The notes beneath the pieces were generated by a model. The model ran no database searches, was not told the DNA's origin, and was given only the letters and a program-made list of their open reading frames with translations. The translations under genes and the position numbers were made by a program. Below are positions 9,712-19,575 of a stretch of 64,000 bases of DNA, piece after piece. Location of the stretch: positions 186,001-250,000 of the forward strand of contig JAGPXD010000007.1 in NCBI GenBank assembly GCA_020746995.1, written 5' to 3'. This DNA is from Plectosphaerella cucumerina. Its lineage: Eukaryota; Ascomycota; Sordariomycetes; Glomerellales; Plectosphaerellaceae. Position 1 is the first letter of the stretch; the number at the start of each line of letters is the position of its first letter.

Positions 9712-10586
9712 ATGAGCAACACTGTACTGTCCAATCACTCTATTTCTGATAGCCAATTCTACAACCCTCTTCGAACTCCCAGCATGAGTTCAGAGTACAA
9801 AGGAAAGATCGCCGTGGTCACGGGCGGCTCGAGCGGCATTGGTCTGGCCTGCGCCATGATGCTGGCCTCACGCGGTGCCGATGTCGCGATCCTCGACGTA
9901 GCCGATGCCACCGAGACCACGGCAAGGATCGCCGCAACGCACCAAGTCCGCGCCATCTCCGTGGTGGTTGATGTGACCGATCCCGAAAGGGTTGACGACG
10001 CCTTCGAAACTATCTCGGCATGGAGTGGCAACGCCTTTGATTACTGCGTCAACGCCGCCGGCATCTTCCCCGCGGGCGAGATGCGGCCCGTCTCGGAGAC
10101 CAGCCCCTCAACCTGGGCCCGGGTGATGCGAGTCAATGTCGACGGCATCTTCCACTGCTTGCGAGCTGAGCTTAGGGTGCTGAGACGCATTTGCAATCGT
10201 GGCTCGATCGTCAACTTCTCGTCCGACGCTGGCTTCGTCGCCACGGCCGGGTGCTCCCCATACGTTGCTTCGAAGCACGCCATCAACGGCCTGATAAAAA
10301 CGACGGCTCTCGAGAACGCAAACCTCGGTATCAGGGTCAACGCCGTGGCTCCGGGAAACATCTGGACGCCATGCTGGAGAAATTCGATGTGCCGCAGGAT
10401 GAGCTCGCGCGCGCCACACAGCCCATGGGCCGATGCGGCACCCCCGAGGAGGTGGCCGAGCTTGTTTTCTTCCTGCTCTCGGACCGTAGCTCCTTCACAA
10501 CGGGCTCTATCTTTCTAGTTGATGGGGGTATCACCACGGCAGGTTACGGGGCTTCGGGCGCGGTCTTTGGGAATATGGACCATTAG
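9712..10586 (+). pseudogene. Short-chain dehydrogenase, frameshifted
   Basis: A classical SDR. The Rossmann motif TGGSSGIG, the NAAG motif (CVNAAG), the catalytic Ser (NFSSDAG), YVASK (catalytic Tyr and Lys) and PGNIWTP all lie in one frame up to about 10370. The family's C-terminal part (ELARATQPMGRCGTPEEVAE, then FLVDGG) continues in another frame from 10371 to the stop at 10584-10586. One base is missing at 10370/10371 (GACGCC/ATGCTGG); one extra base would give about 291 residues. As written, the first frame ends after 268 residues with an unrelated tail. No intron fits the junction. It may be a recent pseudogene or a sequencing error. An alternative start, MSSEYKGK, lies at 9784. Substrate unknown. 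Confidence 0.85.
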
Positions 10587-10862
10587 GAGCGCCGCAGCGA
10601 TCAGGAACGAGAGGCACCTAGTAGTATTGAAAGCTGGTGGTTTGGACTTATCATCGCGATGAATCTTGGCAGCGATGCCTTCGTTACGTCAACGTGGTCT
10701 TATGCTTCCACATGCCATGACGAATTGGAAATTGTACCTGTCCAAGAACTTTCTCCTCCATCCAAGAACAATATCGCCCTCTTGTGACTAGATTTGTATG
10801 TCCCTTAAACCCTCAGTCCAGAATCTCAACCAACAAATAGGACCTCGACCAACCCATTCGAG

Positions 10863-12404
10863 TTACAGATGAGTTTCGGGGTCTGGCAGCTTGAACTCCT
10901 TCCTGCCAAAGAGGAACCAGTAAGCAATGGCGTACAAGTAGAAACCAACGATGACCGCGACGACGTAGTTCATCTGATCCGCCTGAACCGGGAGGAAGTA
11001 GGGAAAACAGTAAAACACCAAGGCAATGACCGTCCAGCACAGGGTCACCCAGTTGGCGACAAGACCGAATCTCGGGAGCCAGAAAGGCCCCGGGGTGATG
11101 GATCCACGCCCGCGCCAGAGCAGCAGCACGACACAGGTTGAGTAGGTCAGATATTGGAGCAAGATGCCGCCTGCAACGAGGGAGTTGAAGGCCAGAGTCG
11201 AACCGAGGTACAGACACCCCAGCACAGAGACCCAGAGGCTAGACCAGACGTGCGCCCAGATGGGCGTCCCGAACGGCTCGGGCGCGATCCGACTCATGTA
11301 CCGGTGGAAAGGGAAACCGCGATCTCTGCTGAAGGCCCAAGCGATGCGCGATTGCCAGGTGTGAATGCCTATGAGAGCGCCAGCCGCAGAGATGGTAACA
11401 AGGATCTGCAGACCCAGAGCTGCGGCGGCGTTGCCGTTGTATGCATTGTAAAAGATCTGGAGCGAAGGTACGGCGGCACTGACGGCACTGTCCATGTCCG
11501 TGCTCGCGAAGAAAAGGGAGAAGATGATGAGAAAGCCAGTGAAGGTGCCCAGGCACACGGTGGCGAGGAGTGCCTTGGGAATGTTTTTGCGAGGCTCGGG
11601 GATCTCGTCGGCGAGATGGACGGCGGCGTCGAGGCAGGAAAAGGCCCAGTTGGATGAGTTGAGGCCGAGGATGAAGGCAATGCCGTCGGGCCAACCAGAG
11701 ATGTTGTTCAAGTTGGCAAAGAACTGCGAAGCGGGCAGTTCGGCCGAGGGCCCTGCCAGGGCGGCCACGAAGACGACGATTAGGGTCAGGACCGTGTAGA
11801 CAAGAAGGGTCCTGCTGACCCAGGGCAGGGCACGCTCGAAGAGGTTGAAGCCAAAGGCGGCAAGGTTGATGGCCTGATAGGCGAGGAAGACCTGCCACGA
11901 GTTGAAAGTGAAGTTCGGGCGGTTCAGGGCCACCATGTTGAATATGATGCTCGGCACGGCGAGGCACACGGATGCTCCTGTACAAACAGCCCCTGTCCAG
12001 GCGACGACGCCGGTGATGTAGGAGAGGAAGCGCTTGGCCTTGTCAGGGGCCAGGACGGAAACCCAGAAGTACTGGCCACCAGAGTGTGGAAACGCCGATG
12101 ACAGCTCGTCAAGAGTAACTGCGACGCATAGAGCGACAAAAGCCATGAGCAGAAATCCGTAGAAGAAGATAGGAGGGCCGCCGAAGGCGATGCCACTGGC
12201 CAGCCCGACTGTGACGGTTATAGCCGTGTTGGTGATGGAGTGGCCGATGCCCATCGCCGTCCACATAGTGAAGGGCTTCTGGTGCATGACGACGCCAAGT
12301 TGGGTCGAGCTCATGGTCTGGAGGCCCACGGATCCTTCTTCTTCGGACTTGTGGTCAGCTCGGGGAGCTGACTGCGGTTGGCTAGAGGGTGGTATGCTGT
12401 CCAT
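10863..12404 (-). CDS. APC-family amino-acid/choline permease
   Basis: An intronless 513-residue membrane protein counted from the ATG at 12404 (MDSIPPSSQ). An in-frame ATG 96 bases upstream adds residues without clear protein character. About twelve hydrophobic spans follow a polar N-terminus. Family signatures include HSITNTAITVTVGLASGI in TM1, DELSSAFPHSGGQYFWVSVL, and the LADEIPEPRKNIPKAL loop. This subgroup (Hnm1, Uga4 and relatives) imports choline, GABA, polyamines or amino acids at the plasma membrane. It diverges from the acetoacetate-decarboxylase-like gene over 864 bp and may bring in the substrate for that group of enzymes. The substrate is not predictable from sequence alone. Confidence 0.9.
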   Translation of the reverse strand: MDSIPPSSQPQSAPRADHKSEEEGSVGLQTMSSTQLGVVMHQKPFTMWTAMGIGHSITNTAITVTVGLASGIAFGGPPIFFYGFLLMAFVALCVAVTLDELSSAFPHSGGQYFWVSVLAPDKAKRFLSYITGVVAWTGAVCTGASVCLAVPSIIFNMVALNRPNFTFNSWQVFLAYQAINLAAFGFNLFERALPWVSRTLLVYTVLTLIVVFVAALAGPSAELPASQFFANLNNISGWPDGIAFILGLNSSNWAFSCLDAAVHLADEIPEPRKNIPKALLATVCLGTFTGFLIIFSLFFASTDMDSAVSAAVPSLQIFYNAYNGNAAAALGLQILVTISAAGALIGIHTWQSRIAWAFSRDRGFPFHRYMSRIAPEPFGTPIWAHVWSSLWVSVLGCLYLGSTLAFNSLVAGGILLQYLTYSTCVVLLLWRGRGSITPGPFWLPRFGLVANWVTLCWTVIALVFYCFPYFLPVQADQMNYVVAVIVGFYLYAIAYWFLFGRKEFKLPDPETHL

Positions 12405-13268
12405 GGCGTGTGTCGTTACCCCGAGAGGATTGAGAGAGACAATGTGAATGTGAATATCTTGAATGACGGTATGAAAAGCTTTGAGCTTGGTTTGCTTCAA
12501 GTTGTTGCGAAAGGGGTGTCTTGTGTCTCGTCCTTATCATTGTTTGCTGAACAGCAGCCGCAGTCGAACCATCGGCTGCCGGTGGTGTCTCCGTGCCGGT
12601 GTCTGTGGATTGCCCGGCCCAGACGGAACTACCCATCTTGCGCCACCATGCTGTGTAGTCTTGTCCTCCGAGTCAGTCAGCCTCAACGATAACGCTGAGC
12701 GCCCCTTTACCCCACGGGTCCCGGGGTAGACCTGAAGGCCGCACGTGGAGATATGCGGGGACTCGCATTCTGTCCATACGTAGCCTAGGGCGAGACACCG
12801 GGCCGGAGCATGATAACAAGTGATCAACTATTGGAGCGCACCAAGGCCGCTTTTGGCGATGTTGCGATGTCCATCGGTCTTACACTCACGTCCATAGTTT
12901 CAAGTCTTCTGGGCTGAGCCGATGTTCATCCCGGAACAAATGGCGGCGTGTCGTGGCCTCTTCCACGCGTGTACCTACGTTTCGGTGATGGGATATCCGG
13001 GGAGTGGACTGTCACATCGAGCGGGGCACATTTGAGCGAAGTTTTTCGAACGAGGAAGTAAACCGAGTTCTCCAGTTGATGCCAAGTCTGAGTGACTCGA
13101 TGCATGAAAGCCCAAGTGCCTTTTCCAGAGACCAGACCTATAAAGCCCCTTCCCTTGCAAGTGCCATGTCATTTGCTTCAGAAGACCCAGGCTCAGCACG
13201 CAAGCTCTACCATCTTTCCCAACCATTGTTTCTTTTCCAATCTCAGATCACTGCCACTTCCTACAACC
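12405..13268. promoter_or_regulatory. Divergent permease/decarboxylase promoter
   Basis: 864 bp shared by two divergent genes. It has a TATA box for the decarboxylase side at 13138-13146 and several CGG/CCG triplets near 12573-12612 (for example CGGCTGCCGG). No gene was recognised inside. Confidence 0.5.
13138..13146 (+). promoter_or_regulatory. TATA box of the decarboxylase-like gene
   Basis: CTATAAAGC about 130 bases before the ATG at 13269. The same 9-mer precedes the aldehyde dehydrogenase at 16105-16113. Confidence 0.55.
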
Positions 13269-14117
13269 ATGTCATTCGTCGCCACCCCCGAGCAGATTGC
13301 TCGTTTCGAGGCCTTTTCGAAGAAGCCCTCTTTCTCCCAAGAGGCTATTGTCGTCGACTTCAAGACGACCCCAGAATTTATTCAAAGCATCCTTCCTCCA
13401 GGTTTTGACGCCGGCGATACCCCCACCGGCCACATCCTACTCTCAAACATGGAAAGCAACGGCGTCGGCGAGTTCGACTGCGCAATCGTCTCCTTTGACG
13501 TCAAGTTCAGGGGTACCGCAGGCACCTACATGCTTGAGATCATCGTCAGCGGCGACCTCCCTGTGACATGGGGCCGCGAGGTCTGGGGCGAATGCAAGAA
13601 GACGGGCACATGTCGCATGTATCGCTCGGGAAATATCCGCCATGCCTACGCCGAGCGCGGCGGTGTGCGTCTCATCGAGCTTCAGGGCGAGTTCGGCGAC
13701 GACCTGCCGCCTCGGAAGCGCGAGAACTTCAATTTTGAGATCAAGGCGTACCCGGATGCGCAGGGCAACGGCCTCCAATACGAACCCATCGTCAACGTGC
13801 TCCGCGTTCAGGAACATGATGATCGTCACTCTGTTGGCAAGGGCCGCCTTGTCGTCCGAGGCACCGAGTCGGACCCCCTCCACACCATCCCGATTCTGTC
13901 CATCAGCGACTTCATCTACACTTCCGGCCGCGCAGACTACACCGTTGAGCAGCAGCACGAGCTCGGATGCGGGGCCGCTTATCTTCCGTACCTGCTGGGA
14001 CGGCACTACGAGGATCTCAAGGTCTTCAAACGTGGCGGGGAGTGGACCAGGTTGGAGGATCAGGAGGCCGAGTCCGAGGCCTACCCAGTGCAGCGTCTGA
14101 ACACGCCTTCCAAATAG
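13269..14117 (+). CDS. Acetoacetate decarboxylase-family protein
   Basis: An intronless 282-residue protein starting MSFVATPEQ. The upstream in-frame ORF lies over the TATA box, so I placed the start at 13269. The acetoacetate-decarboxylase fold is suggested by ILPPGFDAGDTPTG, then GREVWGECKKTGTC, whose paired lysines match the Schiff-base Lys-Lys site of the family (EMVKK in Clostridium). A conserved C-terminal NVLRVQEHDD block follows. True members decarboxylate acetoacetate; fungal relatives act on other beta-keto acids or catalyse aldol-type reactions. Its neighbours (permease, RidA, aldehyde dehydrogenase, SDR) suggest catabolism of a small amine or keto acid. The reaction is not established. 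Confidence 0.8.
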   Translation: MSFVATPEQIARFEAFSKKPSFSQEAIVVDFKTTPEFIQSILPPGFDAGDTPTGHILLSNMESNGVGEFDCAIVSFDVKFRGTAGTYMLEIIVSGDLPVTWGREVWGECKKTGTCRMYRSGNIRHAYAERGGVRLIELQGEFGDDLPPRKRENFNFEIKAYPDAQGNGLQYEPIVNVLRVQEHDDRHSVGKGRLVVRGTESDPLHTIPILSISDFIYTSGRADYTVEQQHELGCGAAYLPYLLGRHYEDLKVFKRGGEWTRLEDQEAESEAYPVQRLNTPSK

Positions 14118-15067
14118 GCGCTCCCTTTGACAAGGGAAGCTGCATGTTCAAACATCTAGATAGATCGAGCTCGAATCTTAAAGGCTCTTGAATATCCAAA
14201 GGGACCGTTTCTTGCTTTTCGGTTCTACCTCAACGACCAATCTTTCCATCATTTGATTCATCACAGTTCAGAACTGCAGATGAAACCATGTGAAGCGTCG
14301 TCTTCTGGGAAATTATCGTGATGAACCCTCAGTCAGTGCCTCAAAACATAACAAGACTGCGGCGAAAAGCCTCACTTTGGCTGGCGCGACACCTAGCTCC
14401 AGGCCAGCCAGGTGCGTGGCCAGCTTTGTTGCCTGATGCAGGATGGGGCGAGATCAACTCCATGGTCATGCACAACCAGGCTGACGTCTCGAGTCGCGTC
14501 CCTCGCATTCCGGCCAAATGCGTAAACGACAGTAGGCCGGCCCGGTATCCCTATCCTTGCTAACAGAGCCGAGGCATGAACCGACTGCGGAACACTTGGC
14601 TTTGTTTCAAATCTTTGCCAGAGACATACTCGTCACTCGCACTCTCGCCCTGAACGGAGAAGTGGGAGAGAGAGCGCAAGCCAAGAGAAGCACAATCACA
14701 CTTTGCAGCCATGTCTCACTATGCATAAATCTAGAGGTGTGATCTTTTATATTTTTTTGAAGAGTGTCATAGGTATCCTGCGTGAGCTGTGCCGACTTGC
14801 TGAAGAAGTGAACAGTCTTGTCCTTGTGCTGAGGTGTAGAGCCTGAGGCAACAGTGGCAAAATGTCTGGAGACAATCACAAGTGAAATAATGCCACATGT
14901 TGATCATGAGAATGGGGGCTGAAGCCAAAAATGCAAAATGTTGCGGTTATCCACTCCAACTTGGCCAAACTATGGTGTCACAGACAAGGCCGCGCTTGAG
15001 ATGCCTTGGTTCGGTACCCGACATGTACTGCGTGTGTGAGTTGCTCATGGCCCCAGCCAGACTTTAT
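14118..15067. other. Intergenic, convergent 3' ends
   Basis: About 950 bp between two convergent genes, less GC-rich than the neighbouring coding sequence. The short ORFs show no recognisable domain. No repeats or RNA genes seen. Confidence 0.4.
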
Positions 15068-15466
15068 CTACACAATTGCCTCAACCTCGATTTCAAAAAG
15101 CATGCCTGGGAGCCCAAGCTCCGTAACGCCCACGCAGGTCCAGGTCGGCTGGTGCGTCGGCATCCACTTCTTCAGCTGCTCAACCACGAGGTCGAATGAG
15201 TCGGCGAGTGAGATGTGGTAGCTCCTGACCGAGTACACATTCTCCCAGCCCTTGAGTCCTGCGTCCTTGAGGTTCTTCTCGACGTTGCGGAAGGCGAGCT
15301 CGATCTGGCCTGGGAGGTCCGACTTGTCAATGTTGCCGTCGGCGTCCCAGCCGCCCTGGCCCGAGCACTTGACAATGTTGCCCACTTTGACGGCCTGAGA
15401 GTACGAGAATTCGCTGTTGTTGGTCACTCCAACGCCGGGGTAGTTGAAGTACTGCTGGTTGGACAT
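15068..15466 (-). CDS. RidA/YjgF-family imine deaminase
   Basis: An intronless 132-residue protein. The chorismate-mutase-like RidA fold is recognisable from VGNIVKCSGQGGWDADG, the QIELAFRNVEKNL helix, the active-site Arg in VYSVRSYHIS, and the C-terminal FEIEVEAIV with its conserved Glu. RidA proteins work as trimers and hydrolyse reactive enamines or imines (such as 2-aminoacrylate) released by PLP enzymes; some relatives act in specific catabolic pathways. It diverges from the aldehyde dehydrogenase over 0.8 kb. A pathway role in deaminating an imine intermediate is inferred from context. Confidence 0.9.
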   Translation of the reverse strand: MSNQQYFNYPGVGVTNNSEFSYSQAVKVGNIVKCSGQGGWDADGNIDKSDLPGQIELAFRNVEKNLKDAGLKGWENVYSVRSYHISLADSFDLVVEQLKKWMPTHQPTWTCVGVTELGLPGMLFEIEVEAIV

Positions 15467-16240
15467 GGTGGCGGGTAGTTGATGGAACCTGGCGAAATAT
15501 TAGCAAGGGCAACGGGGGCGGAGCTTCACGGAGATTGGGACTGACTGTACGCTGGTGGTGATGAGGCAGTAACACGAGGTCAATGGTACGATAGGGAGAG
15601 ATGAAGAGGTGCTTCGTGTTCACCCATCAAGCCTTGGGAAAGACGTGGCCGTTGGACCCTTCTTATCCGCGGCATCTTGGCGAGTAACAACTACCGACCC
15701 CATGGCGGGGTGGCCATGTACCAACCTGGTAGGTAAGTTGCCGTCATGTTGCATAGGGAGAACCGGCTCGCCCAGTGATGTGCATCTTGGCTTACCACCA
15801 GTCCAGCTTCTGGGCCGTCAGCACCTCGCACATTCGCCCAATCGGGCCAAGATCAGAGTCGTGCTGGCTAGAACATCGCATCGTCGACGGAATCAGACGC
15901 GGGGAGCTTACTGAGGAGGACCGGGAGAGTGCCAGCCGGCCCGGTCCCCAGGCTCCCAGGCTCGCATCTTGGCTCAATTCAGCCCGGGAGCGAGGTGCCT
16001 ATCTGACGATCCCCGCCTTGTTCAGAACCCCAGCTGATGACTTACATGCAGGGTCTAACTTCCGGGGAGCCAGGGCACACACATTAAGCCTTTGTGCAAG
16101 CATGCTATAAAGCTCAAGAGTCGTAGCTCGAGCTCGTCGACGGCTGCGTAAAGCACGGATTAACCCTCCATCGTTGCCATCATCTAACTCTTCATCCCAG
16201 AATACCCTTCCTGTCACTCAAACTCACTCCCATTCTGACC
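15467..16240. promoter_or_regulatory. Divergent RidA/ALDH promoter
   Basis: 774 bp between divergent genes. The ALDH side has CTATAAAGC at 16105-16113. Scattered CCGG and CGG motifs are present, including GCCGGCCCGG near 15935. No gene recognised. Confidence 0.5.
16105..16113 (+). promoter_or_regulatory. TATA box of the ALDH gene
   Basis: CTATAAAGC about 130 bases before the ALDH ATG, identical to the element of the decarboxylase-like gene. Confidence 0.55.
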
Positions 16241-18060
16241 ATGGCCTCTATCCTCCAAATCACTCTGCCTAACGGCATCTAGTATGACCAGCCCACAGGC
16301 CTCTTCATCGACAACGAATTCGTCCCCGCGTCTGGCGATGACTTCGCAGTCGTGGACCCTACGTACGTCTTGCCAGCGTCCCCAGGTTACTAAAATGTCA
16401 AGCTAATCCCTCGCCGGGAAACAGGGCAGAAAAGGAGATCATCACGCTCAAGACGGCCACGACCCAGGATGTAGACCACGCCGTTGCCGCAGCGCGCCGG
16501 GCCTTCGAAGGCGAATGGTCGGATCTCGCAGCCGTCGAGCGAGGCGCCTTCCTATACAAGCTCGCCGAGCTCATTGACAAGAACAAGGAGCTCCTCGCCG
16601 CCATTGACGCATACGACAATGGAAAGGTATGTCGAGGCTGTCCCCCTGGCGCCTTCTTCGGCCAGAAAGACTCGCTCCAAATGCAGCAAGATCTGACGGT
16701 GGGCGTCGGGCCCTGACAGCCATACTCTGCCGCGTTGGCTGGAGACCTCGACGAGTCATACAACGTCTTCAGATACTACGCCGGCGCCGCCGACAAGATC
16801 ACCGGACGCACCATCGAGACGTCCCCGGCGAAGCTGGCCTACGTGCTCCAGGAGCCTCTCGGCGTCTGTGGACAAATCATCCCCTGGAACTTCCCCTTCA
16901 TGATGCTCGCTTGGAAGATCGCCCCCGCGCTCGCGTGCGGCAACACGGTCGTCCTCAAGCCCGCGGAGCAGACTCCCCTATCCGCGCTATACTTTGGTAA
17001 GCTCGTCCAGGAGACTGGCCTGCCAAAGGGCGTCGTGAATATCGTGGTAGGGCTGGGCTCCGTTACCGGAAAGGCCATCGCCGGCCATATGGATGTCGAC
17101 AAGGTTGCCTTTACGGGCAGTACGAATACCGGCCGCGCCATCATGCGTGAAGCCGCTGCGAACTTGAAGAACATCACGCTCGAGGGCGGCGGCAAGAGTC
17201 CTAGCATCGTGTTTGAGGACGCCGAGCTGGAGCAGGCCGTCAAGTGGTCGCACTTTGGAATCATGGACAACAAAGGCGAGGTATGTGTCCAGATCCAGGT
17301 TTCTGTACCGCGAATGCCTCGGAAGGGGCAGATGACTGGCTGGATGGCTGACTGTCGGCATGGGTTTCGCCATGCTTGTAGGTGTGTACTTCGACATCGA
17401 GGATCTACGTCCATGAGAAGATCTACGAAGCCTTCCTGTCTCGTTTCGTCGAGGTGACGAAGGAGAACGCGGTGCTCGGCGCGCCGTTCGACGACAAGAC
17501 CCTCCAGGGGCCCCAAGTGTCAAAAACGCAGAGGGACAGGGTTGCCTCCTACATTGAGGAGGGTAAGAGGGAGGGGGCCAGGCTCCTCTGTGGTGGGAAA
17601 AGCGACGGGACAACGGGCTTCTTCGTCCAGCCCACCATCTTTGCTGATGTGAGTCTGAACCTGCGCATGTTGAACGCACCGAAACCATGGGCAAGTCTTG
17701 CTGACAACTCTTCTCACTTGGTAGACCACCGACGATATGAAAATTGTCCGAGAGGAGATCTTCGGTCCCGTTGTCGTGATCTCCAGCTTCAAGACGGACG
17801 AAGAGGTCATAGCCAGGGCTAACAACTCCTCGTACGGGTTGGCAGCCGCCCTCTTCACGGAGAAGGTCGCCCGCGCGCATCGTGTCGCTCGGAAACTGCA
17901 GGCGGGTATGGTCTGGATCAACTCATCGGGAGACTCGCACTTTGGTATCCCCTTTGGCGGCTACAAGTCATCGGGTATCGGCCGCGAACTCGGCCAGTAC
18001 GCGCTCGATGCGTATACCCAGTCCAAGGCGGTGCACGTGAACCTCGGCACGGAGCTCTAG
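16241..18060 (+). pseudogene. Aldehyde dehydrogenase with early stop codon
   Basis: Exons 16241-16372, 16425-16626, 16720-17280, 17382-17648 and 17725-18060 (introns 52, 93, 101 and 76 bp) give a full NAD(P)-dependent ALDH apart from one codon. After MASILQITLPNGI, codon 14 (16280-16282) is TAG; the homology then continues in the same frame with YDQPTGLFIDNEFVP. Later motifs are intact: PWNFPFMMLAWK, FTGSTNTGR, the LEGGGKSP block with the general-base Glu, NKGEVCTS with the catalytic Cys, and EEIFGPVV. No usable intron removes the stop, since a splice there would be only 10 bp, and no in-frame downstream ATG keeps the fold. It is either a very young nonsense allele or a base error. Class 1/2 ALDHs oxidise aldehydes to acids. 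Confidence 0.88.
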
Positions 18061-18237
18061 ACGGTAGGGCGCGCTGTGGGCGGATGGTGCTGGACAGGGT
18101 GTGGTAGCGAGGTGGCATCCGAGGTACAATTGTGTCGGGAAGCCGGAGGCATGCCTGGACCTGGTCATCTGGCCGGCGATGTAACAGAAGCTCCCGAATT
18201 ATCGTTATTGATCGCAACTCGTTAAATCTTTCGAGGT

Positions 18238-19575
18238 TCAACCTAGTGCCAGGGCCACGTCTTGGGCCACCATGAGTTCAAGCCATGTGCACGGCGACCC
18301 GGAGTCGCGTAGCCTCCAGACGTCCTGCACGAGTGTTAAGCTGCGGAGGTGTGTGGGCACCCTCGTCCACCCGGCGAGCCGCATGGCTACGCGCTCGACT
18401 ACCAGCCGCTCTTCGATGTGGTGGGCATCCAGTTCAGATCCCGCGATGACAAGGACCGGTCCGACCCAGTTGAGCAGAGGGTCATGGTCTGGGATGTGGC
18501 TTACGACCGCCACCGCTCGCGTGACGTGTTCGACCAAGACTGAGCGGTCGACGTCCTCGCCGGCAGCGGTAGCAGCCTGCATCAGCATGATGAGGGCCAG
18601 GGAGCGGTGTCCTTCGGCCAACTGGAGTAGCTGGCTGTGGCGGGGACATGCGTCTGGGGGAGTCCAGACGCGCAGCTCATCTTCCAGGGACCTGACGTGC
18701 TCCCGATCCAGGATTCCCGTGTCGACGACGCGGCGATAGTACTGACCAGCCTCGGCGATGAGGGGGCAGAGCGAGGTCGAGATGCCGGTGACAGGGTGCA
18801 CGGCGGCATCAAAGGGCGGTCGGCGCAGGGCCTGCAAAGCCGACGGGGCAATGTGTACAGCTTGCGATGGCGAGGTCAGGTAGGAGGAGAAGGCATGCCA
18901 GTAGAAAAAGAGGCCGATGTCGTAGAAGGCGAGGGGGTCGGGAGGGTCGGGAGGGTGAGCTTGGGTGAGAAGCTCGACGAGGCTGTTGGAGCCGACGAGG
19001 AAACCAAGGCCAAAGTCTTTGTTGGCCGAATCGAGCCAAGACGACGAGATGCAGAGGAGTAAAGAGGAGAGGAGCATGACGCGGAGGAGGGGCTCCCGAC
19101 GCGGCGAGGGCGTGGCTCGAACGCGATCCAGCTCTCCATGTAGAGAGACGATAGCCAGCTCACGAGCCTGCAGCGCGCCGACGAGCTGGCCAGGGGCGAA
19201 GCCCTGACGGTGGGCTTCAGCGATGCTCTCGAGTGTATGGCGGAGGGCGTTGGAGCGCCGTAGCCAGGCCGACAGGTCGTAAGATAGCGGGTTGACGGGC
19301 GGGTGGAACATGGCCATGTTCAGACACGCCTTGTCGTACCAGTAGCGGAGCGTGTCGTTCTCGAGAGCCGACGGCACGGGCGGTGCCCTGTTGTGGATGG
19401 CCCACGGCCGTTCGATCTGCCACTGGTCGCAGGCGACGTTGCCAGTGCACGTCTCGCGCCGCGCGAGGCAGCGCGAGCATGTCGGCTGCCGGCGATCACA
19501 CTTGAGTTTCCGCTTCTTACACTGCTCGCAACCTGCGCGACTCTTGGCCGACTTGTCGCGTGATGCAGATGACAT
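18238..19575 (-). CDS. Zn(II)2Cys6 regulator beside ALDH
   Basis: An intronless 445-residue protein from the ATG at 19575 (MSSASRDKSAKSRAGC); an in-frame ATG at 19701 would add 42 less convincing residues. The zinc cluster is at residues 16-43 with spacing C-X2-C-X6-C-X6-C-X2-C-X6-C in a basic setting (KKRKLKCDRRQP). The helical C-terminal part (SRCLARRETC, LRYWYDKAC, LQARELAIVSLHGEL) fits the Fungal_trans_2-type regulatory region. It converges with the ALDH gene, 177 bp between stops, and ends the catabolic group, so it may be its local activator. That link rests on position only. Confidence 0.87.
   Translation of the reverse strand: MSSASRDKSAKSRAGCEQCKKRKLKCDRRQPTCSRCLARRETCTGNVACDQWQIERPWAIHNRAPPVPSALENDTLRYWYDKACLNMAMFHPPVNPLSYDLSAWLRRSNALRHTLESIAEAHRQGFAPGQLVGALQARELAIVSLHGELDRVRATPSPRREPLLRVMLLSSLLLCISSSWLDSANKDFGLGFLVGSNSLVELLTQAHPPDPPDPLAFYDIGLFFYWHAFSSYLTSPSQAVHIAPSALQALRRPPFDAAVHPVTGISTSLCPLIAEAGQYYRRVVDTGILDREHVRSLEDELRVWTPPDACPRHSQLLQLAEGHRSLALIMLMQAATAAGEDVDRSVLVEHVTRAVAVVSHIPDHDPLLNWVGPVLVIAGSELDAHHIEERLVVERVAMRLAGWTRVPTHLRSLTLVQDVWRLRDSGSPCTWLELMVAQDVALALG

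Noticed and set aside
16270..16295. A mini-intron removing the ALDH stop (GTATGACCAG)
   Set aside because: Only 10 bases, far below any working fungal intron.
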